DNA of 64,000 bases from Pseudomonas alkylphenolica (GCF_004025535.1 NZ_QJRG01000049.1:383517-447516); one strand, 5' to 3'; positions 16,949 to 26,210 are shown, counted from the stretch's first letter. The notes: a model not told the origin generated them from the sequence alone. Made by a program: numbers and translations.

Positions 16949-17591
16949 TGATCTGTTCGCGCACGGCGAACAGGACCAGGCCGGCAACGTCGTAGATCTG
17001 CAGGCGTTTCATGATCTGTGAGCGGTGTGTTTCCACGGTCTTGATGCTCAGGCCCAGGCCGTGGGCAATTTCGCGGGTAGACTTGCCGCGTACGATCAGG
17101 CGCAGGATTTCCAGCTGACGGCCTGTCAGGTTATGGTTGTCCGAGGCTTGCGGCTTGCTGGTCTGAACCCGCAGCAGGGCCTGATTGATGACGGTATGCG
17201 CGATTGCCGGGCTCAGGTAGCGTTCGTTGCAGCGTAGCGCCGCCAGGGCCTGTTCCAGCTCGGTGGCGGTGGTGTCCTTGAGCAAGTAGCCGTGGGCGCC
17301 GCTTTCCAGGGCCTGCATGATCAGTTCCGGGTCGGTATGCATCGACAGGATCAGTACTTTGCTGCGGCAACCATTGGCGCGCAGCTGGCTCAATGCGTCC
17401 AGGCCGTTGGTGGAGCGCATGGAAATGTCCAGCAGGACGATGTCCGGATCCAGCTGTTGCACCAGTTCGGTTACCTGGCTGCCGTCATTGCCTTCGCCAA
17501 TAACGGTGTACCCGGGAATATCAGACACCAGGGCACGAACGCCGGCGCGAATCAGTGAGTGGTCATCCACTAGCAGCAATGTACAGGTCAT
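16932..17591 (-). CDS. NarL/LuxR-type response regulator
   Basis: 219 residues: a receiver domain with phospho-acceptor Asp55 (IVLLDISMRS), then a LuxR-type helix-turn-helix (about 150-210) with LTGRQLEILRLIVRGKSTRE and SIKTVETHRSQIMKRL. It is the second gene of a two-gene operon: its ATG overlaps the kinase stop by four bases (17588-17591), so translation is coupled. The regulated process is not evident from the neighbours. Confidence 0.95.
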   Translation of the reverse strand: MTCTLLLVDDHSLIRAGVRALVSDIPGYTVIGEGNDGSQVTELVQQLDPDIVLLDISMRSTNGLDALSQLRANGCRSKVLILSMHTDPELIMQALESGAHGYLLKDTTATELEQALAALRCNERYLSPAIAHTVINQALLRVQTSKPQASDNHNLTGRQLEILRLIVRGKSTREIAHGLGLSIKTVETHRSQIMKRLQIYDVAGLVLFAVREQIISLDD

Positions 17592-18478
17592 GGGGTATTA
17601 CTTGTCTTGGCGCGTTCAAGGGTGCGTGGGGGCCAGGGAAACAGGGCGCTGATACAGGTGCCTTTACCCGGCTGGCTGACGACTGACAATCTTCCGTCCA
17701 GCAGCATGGCGCGTTCAAGCATCCCGGCCATGCCGCGCTGCCCTTCGTCTGCGGGGTTGCTCGCAGGGCTGAAACCCTGGCCGTCGTCGTTGATGGACAA
17801 GGCCAGGCCTTCGGGCTGACGCTGAATGCAGACGACGAGGTTGTGCGCATTGGCATGTCGAAGCATGTTGGTGACCGCTTCTTGAGTGATTCGAAACGCC
17901 GCAATGGCCATCTCTTCCGGGATGCCGCCCAGGCGCTGGCGGCATTCAAGGCTCCAGTGCACGTCGGTGTTTTCCAGGGTGCGCAACAAGTGTGCGCGCA
18001 AGCTCGCCTCCAGTCCCAGGCTGGCCAGCTGACGTGGGTTCAGTATGGCAGAGACGTCACGAACATTGGTCAGAGTGTCGTCCAGAGTGCTGCGCAATGT
18101 GTTGCAGTGTGGCTGCAGTTCAGCGGGCACGCGGCGTTGCAGCCAGTCGGCCTGGAGTTTGGCCGCAGTCAGTAACTGGCCGATATCGTCGTGCAGTTCC
18201 CGGCTCAGGCGTTGACGCTCACTTTCCTGGACCTTGAGCAGACGATCGGCAAGTTCTGCGGGGCGCATGGCAATCGAGCGCGCCCAGTGGCGCAAGTGCC
18301 AGCCAATGCTCAGCATCGCGACCAGGTGCAGGGCCAGCGCGCTCAACGGCATGGGCAGGGCGTAGAAAAAGAGCAGTGCATTGACCACGATCGAGGCCAG
18401 GCACAGCAATGCGGTCAGCCCGCGCAGCAGAGCGGCTCCGGGTCGCCAGAGGGTGAATGTATTGAGGCTTGGGAGCAT
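17588..18478 (-). CDS. NarL-family sensor histidine kinase (HisKA_3)
   Basis: 296 residues. Two hydrophobic segments (about 17-40 and 44-60) anchor it in the inner membrane with almost no periplasmic loop, so it may sense the membrane itself or a cytoplasmic cue. The dimerisation box SRELHDDIGQLL gives the phospho-acceptor His96, followed by an HATPase_c domain with ITQEAVTNMLRHANAHN, DDGQGFSP and GMAGMLERAMLL. It partners the adjoining LuxR-type regulator. Confidence 0.93.
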   Translation of the reverse strand: MLPSLNTFTLWRPGAALLRGLTALLCLASIVVNALLFFYALPMPLSALALHLVAMLSIGWHLRHWARSIAMRPAELADRLLKVQESERQRLSRELHDDIGQLLTAAKLQADWLQRRVPAELQPHCNTLRSTLDDTLTNVRDVSAILNPRQLASLGLEASLRAHLLRTLENTDVHWSLECRQRLGGIPEEMAIAAFRITQEAVTNMLRHANAHNLVVCIQRQPEGLALSINDDGQGFSPASNPADEGQRGMAGMLERAMLLDGRLSVVSQPGKGTCISALFPWPPRTLERAKTSNTP

Positions 18479-18926
18479 AAAAATGAAGCCGCTTAAATAT
18501 CGCTGTAGAAAGCCTTGAAAAGGTCAAACTAGAGGCGTTGTCGTATTGCCTTCAATATCATTTAAATGTCGGCGCCAGGTGAGGTGATGAGTGCCTGCGT
18601 CCAGCGCGTAAATTATCAAATCCTTGATTGGCCAGGGGGCGACAAGCGTTCATCGGAGGGCATGGTATCACTTCAGATAGGAATGGTCGCGAACTCTGAT
18701 AACTGACTGAAACATCAGGTTTTGCTGGCTGGTACGCGAGTTCCATCAGATGCAGGGTCTAGCAAATTGCCATCATTTTTTTGGGGTGGGATAACTTTCA
18801 CAAGATGCATTAAACCTACAGTTACAATCCCCGTGTAGAAATAATCGGTAAGCGGGAAAAGTATCGGGTTAATGCGTGGCATACATTCGTGTGGCAGTGC
18901 TGTGAAGGTACTTTGTCCATTATGCC
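18479..18926. other. 448-nt intergenic stretch, AT-richer than its surroundings
   Basis: This region separates the sensor kinase from the Hpt-like gene, both on the minus strand. It is locally AT-rich (for example around 18540-18640 and 18770-18860) and probably contains the promoter of the kinase operon. Minus-strand open frames at 18558-18746 and 18715-18936 lack Shine-Dalgarno sequences and look random. I see no hairpin with a T tract and no recognisable RNA. Confidence 0.4.
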
Positions 18927-19424
18927 TTAGTTGCACATAGTTGAATGTCCGGTTGTCGTGTGCAGCGTGTGTAGCGGATGTTCACAAGGATTTATGCTGG
19001 AGGTGCAAGCGGCACCGCTTGATACCGGGTGCAGGGCGGCGGCCAGGTTGTCGAGCAGTGCAACTTGCTCGTCGGTGTCCAGGCTCAGGCGGCCCGTGCG
19101 TGGATCAATCAGTTCAAGTTGCCAGGCCAGCAGGGTCAGGCACTCTTCCAGGGCAGGCAATGCGCTGCCCGGCAGTTGTGCTGCGTGATGGGTTGCTTCC
19201 AGCAACTGCTGCAACTGCTGACTGTAACTGGCCACCTCCACCAGCCCCAGCAGGCGAGCGCGGTTGACCAGGGTTGCCAGGGTGTCGTTCAGGCAATGGC
19301 AGGCATCCGGATCGTTGTCGATCAGGGTCAGGTGCTGCAGGCATTCTTCAGCCTGAGTCAGCAAGACCTGGGCATCCAGCAGGAAGTCCTGCAGGACGCT
19401 GCTGTTCAGAGATTCGTTAACCAT
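18927..19424 (-). CDS. Hpt-like protein lacking the phospho-acceptor histidine
   Basis: 165 residues from the ATG at 19424 (GGAG seven bases upstream). The first 90 residues resemble the histidine phosphotransfer domain of CheA: FLLDAQVLLTQAEECLQHL, then LNDTLATLVNRARLLGLVEV, aligned with the usual LFRAAHTLKGSARMLGL. At the place of the histidine there is Ala50, and the following Lys and Gly are Val and Asn. A second helical part (110-145) and a poorly conserved tail follow. It lies upstream of cheV, on the opposite strand. It may be a scaffold or regulator rather than a phosphotransferase; similarity is by eye only. Confidence 0.6.
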   Translation of the reverse strand: MVNESLNSSVLQDFLLDAQVLLTQAEECLQHLTLIDNDPDACHCLNDTLATLVNRARLLGLVEVASYSQQLQQLLEATHHAAQLPGSALPALEECLTLLAWQLELIDPRTGRLSLDTDEQVALLDNLAAALHPVSSGAACTSSINPCEHPLHTLHTTTGHSTMCN

Positions 19425-19771
19425 CATTTGGCTCCAGCGCAACGGTCTGGAACGGGGGCTGGCCACAATGAGGCGATCGCTGACAAAAGCCTGACTCCGT
19501 TCATGCAATGAGAATGGCGTCACATTAATGGCTAATGGATATTGCGAACATCAGGTCTCACCTGATTGCCCCTAGGGGATTCCCTGATGGCTGATCGTTT
19601 GCGACCCATTGCGGGCGTTTGCGACAGGGGTGGGGTGAGTGCAGTAAAGCATGATGGTAAAGTGACATCAATGGCCGTTTCAGCAATTTCTTCAAGGGGT
19701 CAAGCTGAGACTGATCTGGCCGATACAAAACCAATTGATTCATTTCTTGGAACAACCCTGGGGGTTCTTTA
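19425..19771. other. 347-nt divergent region between the Hpt-like gene and cheV
   Basis: It holds the promoters of both flanking genes, including a FliA-like promoter for cheV (19700-19726). A short inverted repeat GGTCTCACCTG/CCCCTAGGGG-type patch at 19554-19578 is weak. No gene is supported here. Confidence 0.5.
19700..19726 (+). promoter_or_regulatory. FliA (sigma-28) type promoter for cheV
   Basis: TCAA (19700-19703), then 15 bases, then GCCGATAC (19719-19726). This matches the flagellar sigma-28 pattern TAAA-N15-GCCGATAA with one mismatch in each element, about 46 bases before the cheV ATG. Confidence 0.75.
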
Positions 19772-20707
19772 ATGGCTGGCATTCTCGACACGGTAGACCA
19801 AAGAACGCAGCTGGTGGGTGAGAACCGCCTGGAAATCCTTATGTTTCGTCTGGCCGGCCGACAGTTGTTTGCGATCAACGTGTTCAAGGTCCAGGAAGTG
19901 CTGCAGATGCCCAAGCTGACCTTGATGCCGCAGCGCCACGCCTTTGTATGCGGCGTGGTCAACCTGCGTGGGCAGACGCTGCCAGTCATTGACCTGTCGC
20001 AGGCCATCGGCATGCGACCGCTTGTGCCGGGGCCTGGCAGCACCATCATCGTCACCGAGTACAACCGTTCGGTGCAGGCGTTCCTGGTGGGTGGCGTCGA
20101 TCGCATCGTCAACATGAACTGGGAGGCAATCCTGCCGCCGCCGAGCAGCGCCGGTCGTCAGCATTACCTGACGGCCATCAGCAAAGTCGATGAGCAACTG
20201 GTGGAAATCATCGACGTTGAGAAAGTGCTGGCCGAGATCGTCCCTTACAGCGCCAAGGTATCGCGCGACAAGCTTGAGAATCCGGTGTTGGCGCGTGCGC
20301 GTGGTCGCGAGGTGCTGTTGGTGGATGACTCCACAGTGGCTCTGGCCCAACTGCGCGATACCCTCTCGCAGTTGGGGGTGAAGATGCATGTGGCCAGTGA
20401 TGGCCTCAAGGCCTTGCGGATGCTCAAGAGCTGGGCCGACGCCGGGGAAGATGTGTGCGAAAAACTGTTGATGGTGTTCACTGACGCCGAAATGCCGGAA
20501 ATGGATGGTTACCGGCTGACCACCGAAATCCGCAATGACCCACGCCTGCGCTCGTTGTACGTGGTGTTGCACACCTCGTTGTCGGGCAGCTTCAACGAGT
20601 CGATGGTGAAAAAGGTTGGCTGTGACAATTTTCTGTCGAAGTTTCAGCCCGACAAACTGGTCGATGTTGTACGCCAACGCTTGATGCTGGATGAAGCGAC
20701 CGTCTGA
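19772..20707 (+). CDS. cheV: Chemotaxis coupling protein CheV
   Basis: 311 residues: an N-terminal CheW domain (about 15-160; GVVNLRGQTLPVIDL) that couples receptors to CheA, followed by a receiver domain (about 180-305) with VLLVDDSTVA and phospho-acceptor Asp238 in FTDAEMPEMDGY. CheV tunes receptor arrays and can drain phosphate from CheA. A sigma-28-like promoter upstream fits co-expression with motility genes. An Hpt-like gene without a histidine is divergent from it. Confidence 0.95.
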   Translation: MAGILDTVDQRTQLVGENRLEILMFRLAGRQLFAINVFKVQEVLQMPKLTLMPQRHAFVCGVVNLRGQTLPVIDLSQAIGMRPLVPGPGSTIIVTEYNRSVQAFLVGGVDRIVNMNWEAILPPPSSAGRQHYLTAISKVDEQLVEIIDVEKVLAEIVPYSAKVSRDKLENPVLARARGREVLLVDDSTVALAQLRDTLSQLGVKMHVASDGLKALRMLKSWADAGEDVCEKLLMVFTDAEMPEMDGYRLTTEIRNDPRLRSLYVVLHTSLSGSFNESMVKKVGCDNFLSKFQPDKLVDVVRQRLMLDEATV

Positions 20708-20752
20708 GTCGTTATAAGCTAGGGCTTTGAACCGGTAAAAGGCAGGTCAGAA

Positions 20753-21556
20753 ATGCAATTGAGTGCGCTGTACCGATACCCGCTCAAATCGGCGCGTGGC
20801 CAGGCGCTGCAATCCTCCTCGCTGGATGCATTGGGGTTGAGCGGTGATCGCCGGTGGATGCTGGTGGAGCGCGACAACGGCCGTTTCCTGACTCAGCGTG
20901 CGTATCCGCAGATGAGCCAGTTGACGGCGTTGCAGGGTGCGGATGGCGACCTGACCCTGGAAGCGTCCGGGCGAGCGGCGCTGACAGTCGCTGTGCCGCA
21001 GGCCGACAGCGAGCTGCGCGGTGTCACGATCTGGCGCGATACCTTTCGTGTTCCGGATGCCGGTGATGCTGCTGCACAGTGGCTCAGCGAGTTCATCGGC
21101 AAGGACGTGCGGCTGGTCTATGTGCCTGAGGAGCGCGCCCGTTTCCTGCCGGGTGGCTATGGCCTGGCCAGTGACCGTGTAGCTTTTGCCGACGGTTTCC
21201 CTTTGCTGCTGATTGGTCAGGGTTCGCTCGACGACCTGGTGCAAAAGGTCGGGCGGCCTCTGGAGATGCAGCGCTTTCGTCCCAATCTGGTGGTGGAGGG
21301 TGCCGAAGCCTTTGCCGAAGATGGCTGGAAGCGTATCCGTATCGGCGAGATGGAGTTTCGCGTGCTCAAGCCGTGTGAGCGCTGCATCCTCACCACCATC
21401 GATCCGCAGACCGGCGAACGCAGCCCGGATCGCGAACCGCTGACCACCCTCAAGACCTATCGCCAAAAAGAAGGGGATGTCCTGTTCGGGCAAAACCTGG
21501 TGGCTGATGGCAGTGGGGTGCTTGAGGTGGGGATGCCGGTAACCGTGCTGGAATAG
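20753..21556 (+). CDS. MOSC-domain protein (YcbX-like)
   Basis: 267 residues with an N-terminal beta-barrel (YRYPLKSARGQAL) and a C-terminal MOSC domain; the motif KPCERCILTTIDPQTGERS carries the conserved cysteine used by molybdenum-cofactor sulfurase C-terminal proteins. YcbX-type proteins reduce N-hydroxylated bases such as 6-hydroxylaminopurine with molybdenum cofactor. The usual C-terminal ferredoxin domain of E. coli YcbX is absent, so an external reductase would be needed. MoaB and MoeA, encoded 8 kb upstream, would supply the cofactor. Confidence 0.9.
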   Translation: MQLSALYRYPLKSARGQALQSSSLDALGLSGDRRWMLVERDNGRFLTQRAYPQMSQLTALQGADGDLTLEASGRAALTVAVPQADSELRGVTIWRDTFRVPDAGDAAAQWLSEFIGKDVRLVYVPEERARFLPGGYGLASDRVAFADGFPLLLIGQGSLDDLVQKVGRPLEMQRFRPNLVVEGAEAFAEDGWKRIRIGEMEFRVLKPCERCILTTIDPQTGERSPDREPLTTLKTYRQKEGDVLFGQNLVADGSGVLEVGMPVTVLE

Positions 21557-21570
21557 TCATCGTGTGAACA

Positions 21571-21634
21571 TCCCACAGGCAGGGTGCAAGCCTCGGCATT
21601 GCACCCTGCCTGTGGGAGCGGGTTCACCCGCGAA
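21571..21634. repeat. Perfect 19-bp inverted repeat followed by a REP element
   Basis: The arm at 21571-21589 (TCCCACAGGCAGGGTGCAA) is exactly complementary to 21599-21617, with a nine-base loop. The right arm runs straight into a REP core, GGAGCGGGTTCACCCGCGAA (21614-21633). It lies between the convergent MOSC and slt genes and probably stops transcription from both, although no T tract is present. Confidence 0.8.
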
Positions 21635-21660
21635 TCTGCCAGGCTGACCGGCAGAGATCG

Positions 21661-23589
21661 TTATTGGTCGTCGAAATACCGCTCATGCCAGTCCACCAGC
21701 GGCTGTGGCGAGTTGAGTTTCTGCCCGTAGATCACCGAGTACGACAGTACATTCTGCACATACTGGCGCGTCTCATCGAACGGGATCGATTCCACCCATA
21801 CATCAAAGCTCAAGTGATCGGCGCCACGCAGCCATTGGCGCACACGGCCCGGGCCTGCGTTATAGGCGGCGGATGCCAGCACCCGGTTGCCGTTGAACTG
21901 GCTGTGCACCTGACTCAGATAGGCGGCGCCAAGCTGGATGTTCTTGTCGGGATTGAACACCTGGGCAGGTGACGCAAGCGGAATGCTGAACTTGCGTGCG
22001 GTTTCCTTGGCGGTGGCCGGCATCAGTTGCATCAGGCCGCTGGCGCCCACGCTGGAGCGGGCATCTTCCATGAACGCGCTTTCCTGTCGGGTGATGGCAA
22101 ACACCCAGCTTGAATGCAGGCCGCGTACCCTGGCTTCGCGTACCAAGGTGTCGCGGTGAGCCATCGGGAAGCGAATATCCAGGTCGTCCCAGTACTGCGC
22201 CTGGCTGATGGTGCGGATGGCAGGGAAATACCAGCGCATGTCATAGGCCAGTTTGGCCTGGGCAACCATTTCGTCCCGGCTGAAGTGACGGCTGACGTGG
22301 TACCACTCGCGTCGACCATCGACGATCTGGCCGCGGGCATGGAATTCCAGGGCGCGGCGAATGCCGGGCGTGTTGCGTACCTTGTTCATCAATGCCTGGC
22401 TCAGTACCAGGGGTTTGTTGTTCAACTGATACGGTGTTTTTGCCCGGTCGGCTGCAAGGAAGCCATAGAAGTCGCGCTCACGGGCAACGGTTTTGTACAG
22501 CAGCGGAATCTGCGGGTTCTTCGGTTGCGCCAGCTCCAGGCTGCGCGCCTGCCAGTAACGCCAGCGGTTGCTGCTGGCCAGGTCCTGCGGCAGGCGCTTG
22601 GTCAGCTCATAGGCATCTTCCCAGCGCCCCAGACGCAGTAACAGGCGCAGGCGCCACTCGGTGACGGTGTTGTCCCGCAGTTCAGGGTCGTAGCGGGTCA
22701 TCAGGTCCAGCGCCCGCGGATCGTAGCGGCGGGCCAGGGTCAGGCCGATTTCCCGGGCGATGGCCACTTTCTCGTCACGAGAAAAATGCATGCGGTTGGC
22801 ATAGTCGTCGAGCAGGCCCATGGCCCGTTCCGGGTCCTGGCGGGCCAGGCGGCGCAAGCCCAGGCTGACAACGTCGGACATGGCTTCGTTGACCGGGGTG
22901 AAACGGCTTGGCTGGTTGAGCAGTTCCGGCTTTTGCGCCACATCCACCAGCAAGCGCCCCTGGGGGGCGAGGGTGGTGAGGTCTTTGGTCAGGCTGTTGG
23001 CCAGGGCATAGTTGCGCGCCTGTGCTGCCAGCTTGGTGCGTTCCCAGCGTTTCTGCTCGGTGAGCTGGCCTTCCGCGGCCCAGCGGCCGAACAGCGCGTC
23101 GCAGGCGGCGGGCTGCGACTTGCCCACCAGCCAGAGTTTTTCCGCCGAGGCATAGCCTTCGGCGCGCTGGCCCTGAATCAGTTGGCGCTGGCCGTTAAGG
23201 CAGTCGAGTTCAGTGAAATTGAGCTTCGGATCATAATAGCGGTTGAAGGTATCCCATTCGCCTCGTTCGGCCAGCCAGCGCAGCCAGCGCAGCTTCATCC
23301 AGTTGGCTTGGGGCAGGTCGCCATGGGCGGCCAGGAATTTCTCGATCTCGGCATTGCTGGCGGTTTTCAGGCGCGCCGTCAGCTCGTCGTATGCCAGGTA
23401 GGGGGTCAGCGGGTAGTCGCTCAGCGCCTGCGCGTAGCGCAGGTACGGGCCCTTGTCGCCTTTGGCCAGGGCGCGCTTGGCCTCGTCGTAATACTGGCGT
23501 TGCACGGTGATATCGGTGGCCTGGGCGACGCTGGCAGCAGAGGCCGAGAGAAGCAGGCAGGAAACTAGGTTGAACAGGCGGCTGCGCAT
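21661..23589 (-). CDS. slt: Soluble lytic murein transglycosylase
   Basis: 642 residues. A signal peptide (MRSRLFNLVSCLLLSASAAS, cleaved near AQA) exports it to the periplasm. A long superhelical alpha-domain (about 30-440) precedes the catalytic SLT domain: the glutamate in RQESAFMEDARSS, GLMQLMPATAKETA, NIQLGAAYLSQV and SAAYNAGPGRVRQWL. It cleaves peptidoglycan to 1,6-anhydromuropeptides, substrates for the recycling enzyme NagZ encoded 14 kb away. The ATG at 23589 has GGAAG upstream; an ATG 16 codons earlier lacks a Shine-Dalgarno. Confidence 0.95.
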   Translation of the reverse strand: MRSRLFNLVSCLLLSASAASVAQATDITVQRQYYDEAKRALAKGDKGPYLRYAQALSDYPLTPYLAYDELTARLKTASNAEIEKFLAAHGDLPQANWMKLRWLRWLAERGEWDTFNRYYDPKLNFTELDCLNGQRQLIQGQRAEGYASAEKLWLVGKSQPAACDALFGRWAAEGQLTEQKRWERTKLAAQARNYALANSLTKDLTTLAPQGRLLVDVAQKPELLNQPSRFTPVNEAMSDVVSLGLRRLARQDPERAMGLLDDYANRMHFSRDEKVAIAREIGLTLARRYDPRALDLMTRYDPELRDNTVTEWRLRLLLRLGRWEDAYELTKRLPQDLASSNRWRYWQARSLELAQPKNPQIPLLYKTVARERDFYGFLAADRAKTPYQLNNKPLVLSQALMNKVRNTPGIRRALEFHARGQIVDGRREWYHVSRHFSRDEMVAQAKLAYDMRWYFPAIRTISQAQYWDDLDIRFPMAHRDTLVREARVRGLHSSWVFAITRQESAFMEDARSSVGASGLMQLMPATAKETARKFSIPLASPAQVFNPDKNIQLGAAYLSQVHSQFNGNRVLASAAYNAGPGRVRQWLRGADHLSFDVWVESIPFDETRQYVQNVLSYSVIYGQKLNSPQPLVDWHERYFDDQ

Positions 23590-23810
23590 GAGACTTCCGG
23601 GCAGTTTGACCATAAAAAGTGACGGCGAGGCCAGCACTGTTTGAATTGCATTGCTTTAGCTTAGCCGTTTGCCGCAGGCGGATGAAAGCATTGTGCTTGT
23701 ATCCAGTTGTAATCAGACAGCCTGTCGTCGGATCTGTCTGCAGGAGTGCCTGCTTAATGTGAAGCCGGCCCAAGTCAGGTAGAATGCGCGCCCGGTTTTT
23801 GGAGAAGATC

Positions 23811-25730
23811 ATGACCCTGCTCAAATTAAGCGATGTGTCCCTTGCGTTCGGCGCCATGCCGTTGTTGGACAAGGTGTCGTGGCAGATCGCCCGTGGTGAG
23901 CGGGTGTGCATTATCGGTCGCAACGGTACGGGCAAGTCGAGCATGCTGCGCCTGGTCAAGGGCGATCAGAAGCCCGATGACGGCGACGTCTGGCGTGCCC
24001 CGGGGCTCAAGATTGGCGAGCTGCCGCAAGAGCTGCCGGTGGCCGACGGGCGCACCGTGTTCGACGTCGTGGCCGAAGGCCTGGATGGCGTAGGCGCGTT
24101 GCTCGCTGAATACCACCACCTGAGCCAGAACATCCACACCGATGCCGACCTGGAAAAGCTCATGCACGTCCAGCACGACCTGGAAGCGCGTGATGGCTGG
24201 CGCCTGCAGCAACTGGTCGACAGCACCCTGAGCCGCCTGCAGCTGCCGGCCGACAAGACGCTTGCCGAACTCTCGGGTGGCTGGCGTCGCCGTGTGCTGC
24301 TGGCCCAGGCGTTGGTGTCCGAGCCTGACCTGCTGCTGCTCGACGAACCAACCAACCACCTGGACATTGGTGCGATTGCCTGGCTTGAAGAGGCCCTCAG
24401 CGGTTTTGGCGGTGCCGTGCTGTTCATTACGCACGACCGTTCCTTCCTGCAGAACCTCGCCACCCGCATCCTCGAGCTCGACCGTGGCGGCCTGATCGAC
24501 TGGAACGGCGACTACGCCAGCTTCCTGGTACACAAGGAAGCCGCGCTGGCAGCTGAAGAAACCGCCAATGCGCTGTTTGACAAGAAGCTGGCCCAGGAAG
24601 AAGTATGGATTCGTCAGGGCATCAAGGCCCGACGCACCCGTAACGAAGGCCGTGTGCGTGCCCTCAAGGCCTTGCGCGTTGAACGCAGCGAGCGCCGTGA
24701 ACGCCAGGGCAAGGCCAATATCATGCTCGACGTGGCGGAGAAGTCCGGCAAGCAGGTCATGGTGTTGGAAAATGTCAGCTTCAGTCATCCCGGTGGCCCG
24801 CAGTTGGTCAAGGACTTCTCGATGGTCCTGCAGCGCGAAGACCGCATCGGTCTGCTCGGCGCCAACGGTACCGGCAAAACCACCCTGCTCAAGCTGATGC
24901 TCGGTGATCTTGAGCCTACCGGCGGCAAGGTCGAATCCGGTACGCGTCTGGAAGTGGCCTATTTCGACCAGTTGCGCCACCAGTTGGACCTGGAAAAGAC
25001 CGTTATCGACAACCTGTCCGAAGGTCGCGACTTTATCGAGATCGACGGTCAGAACCGTCACGTCCTGAGCTACCTGGGTGACTTCCTGTTCAGTCCGCAA
25101 CGTGCCCGTACCCCGGTCAAGGCCTTGTCCGGTGGTGAGCGTGCGCGCTTGCTGCTGGCCAAGCTGTTCAGCAAGCCAGCCAACCTGCTGGTCCTCGACG
25201 AACCCACCAACGACCTGGACGTGGAAACCCTCGAGCTGCTTGAAGAAGTGTTGTCGGCGTTCAAAGGCACCGTGCTGATGGTCAGCCACGACCGGGCATT
25301 CCTCGACAATGTGGTTACCAGCACTCTGGTGTTTGAAGGCGAGGGCAAGGTCCGCGAGTACGTCGGCGGCTACCAGGACTGGATCCGTCAGGGCGGTTCG
25401 CCGAAGTTGCTCGGCGTTACCGAGAGCAAATCGGGCAAGTCGGAGCTGAACACGGCAGTGGTCGAGGCGGTGGTGGCGACGCCGGTAGCCGAACCGGCTG
25501 CCGAGGCACCGAAGAAAAAGCTCAGCTACAAGCTGCAGAGAGAGCTGGAAGCCTTGCCAGGCCAGATTGATGAGTTGGAGCAGAAGATGGCTGCTGTGCA
25601 GGAGGAGATTTCTGATCCTGCGTTCTACCAGCGGCCGATTGACCAGACTTCCGCCGTGCTGGCACGCCTTGAGCAGATGCAGGCCGAGCTGGATGTGCTG
25701 GTGGAGCGCTGGGCTGAACTGGATAGCTGA
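23811..25730 (+). CDS. uup: ABC-F family ATPase Uup
   Basis: 639 residues with two ATP-binding cassettes and no membrane segment: Walker A GRNGTGKSS and GANGTGKTT, signatures LSGGWRRRV and LSGGERARL, Walker B LLLLDEPTNHLD and LLVLDEPTNDLD. A linker rich in Arg separates them (about 240-300), and a C-terminal coiled coil (about 560-639; KLQRELEALPGQIDELEQK) is the DNA-binding domain characteristic of Uup. ABC-F proteins act on ribosomes or nucleic acids; Uup affects precise transposon excision in E. coli. The start has GGAGAAGATC just upstream. Confidence 0.93.
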   Translation: MTLLKLSDVSLAFGAMPLLDKVSWQIARGERVCIIGRNGTGKSSMLRLVKGDQKPDDGDVWRAPGLKIGELPQELPVADGRTVFDVVAEGLDGVGALLAEYHHLSQNIHTDADLEKLMHVQHDLEARDGWRLQQLVDSTLSRLQLPADKTLAELSGGWRRRVLLAQALVSEPDLLLLDEPTNHLDIGAIAWLEEALSGFGGAVLFITHDRSFLQNLATRILELDRGGLIDWNGDYASFLVHKEAALAAEETANALFDKKLAQEEVWIRQGIKARRTRNEGRVRALKALRVERSERRERQGKANIMLDVAEKSGKQVMVLENVSFSHPGGPQLVKDFSMVLQREDRIGLLGANGTGKTTLLKLMLGDLEPTGGKVESGTRLEVAYFDQLRHQLDLEKTVIDNLSEGRDFIEIDGQNRHVLSYLGDFLFSPQRARTPVKALSGGERARLLLAKLFSKPANLLVLDEPTNDLDVETLELLEEVLSAFKGTVLMVSHDRAFLDNVVTSTLVFEGEGKVREYVGGYQDWIRQGGSPKLLGVTESKSGKSELNTAVVEAVVATPVAEPAAEAPKKKLSYKLQRELEALPGQIDELEQKMAAVQEEISDPAFYQRPIDQTSAVLARLEQMQAELDVLVERWAELDS

Positions 25731-25737
25731 GTGAAAG

Positions 25738-25762
25738 CGCCCGGCGCAGTGAGCGCCGGGCG
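25738..25762. terminator. Hairpin between convergent uup and usp genes
   Basis: CGCCCGGCGC (25738-25747), loop AGTGA, GCGCCGGGCG (25753-25762). The ten-base stem is perfect; the plus-strand T run comes about ten bases later. Confidence 0.7.
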
Positions 25763-25769
25763 ACCCGGC

Positions 25770-26210
25770 TTACTCTTTTTTCAGCAGGCGTACGGCGAGC
25801 ACATCGCAGGGAGCGCCGTGCAGCACGTCATTGGCGGTGGAGCCCAGTAGCAGGGCCAGGCCGTGGCGGCCATGACTGCCGACCACGATCAGGTCGCACT
25901 GCTGCTCTTTGGCTAGCTGGTGGATTTCCTGGCGGGGTTGGCCGTAAGTCAGGTGTGAATCGCCGCGCTTGATTTCCGGGTACTTGTTGAACAGGCGATC
26001 CATGCGCTCCTTGGCCTGGTCGAACTGTTGCTGTTGCAGCTGCGACAGGTCCATGGGCACATCACCACCAAACGCCATCGCCATCGGTTCGACGATATGC
26101 ACCAGGGAGACCTTTGCATTGGTGGGCGCGGCCAGTGTCATGGCGCGTTTGATGACCGGGTCGCATTCTTCGGTCAGGTCGACGGCAACCAGTATGTGTT
26201 CGTAGGGCAT
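25770..26210 (-). CDS. Universal stress protein, UspA family
   Basis: 146 residues of the UspA fold: HILVAVDLTEECDPVIKRA at the N-terminus and the nucleotide-binding GSHGRHGLALLLGSTANDVL near the end. The G-x2-G-x9-G-S/T motif suggests an ATP-binding member rather than UspA proper. Such proteins support survival under starvation and stress. It is a single gene convergent with uup. Confidence 0.93.
   Translation of the reverse strand: MPYEHILVAVDLTEECDPVIKRAMTLAAPTNAKVSLVHIVEPMAMAFGGDVPMDLSQLQQQQFDQAKERMDRLFNKYPEIKRGDSHLTYGQPRQEIHQLAKEQQCDLIVVGSHGRHGLALLLGSTANDVLHGAPCDVLAVRLLKKE

Noticed and set aside
18715..18936. 73-codon minus-strand open frame after the Hpt-like gene
   Set aside because: No Shine-Dalgarno; overlaps the end of the Hpt-like frame; looks random.
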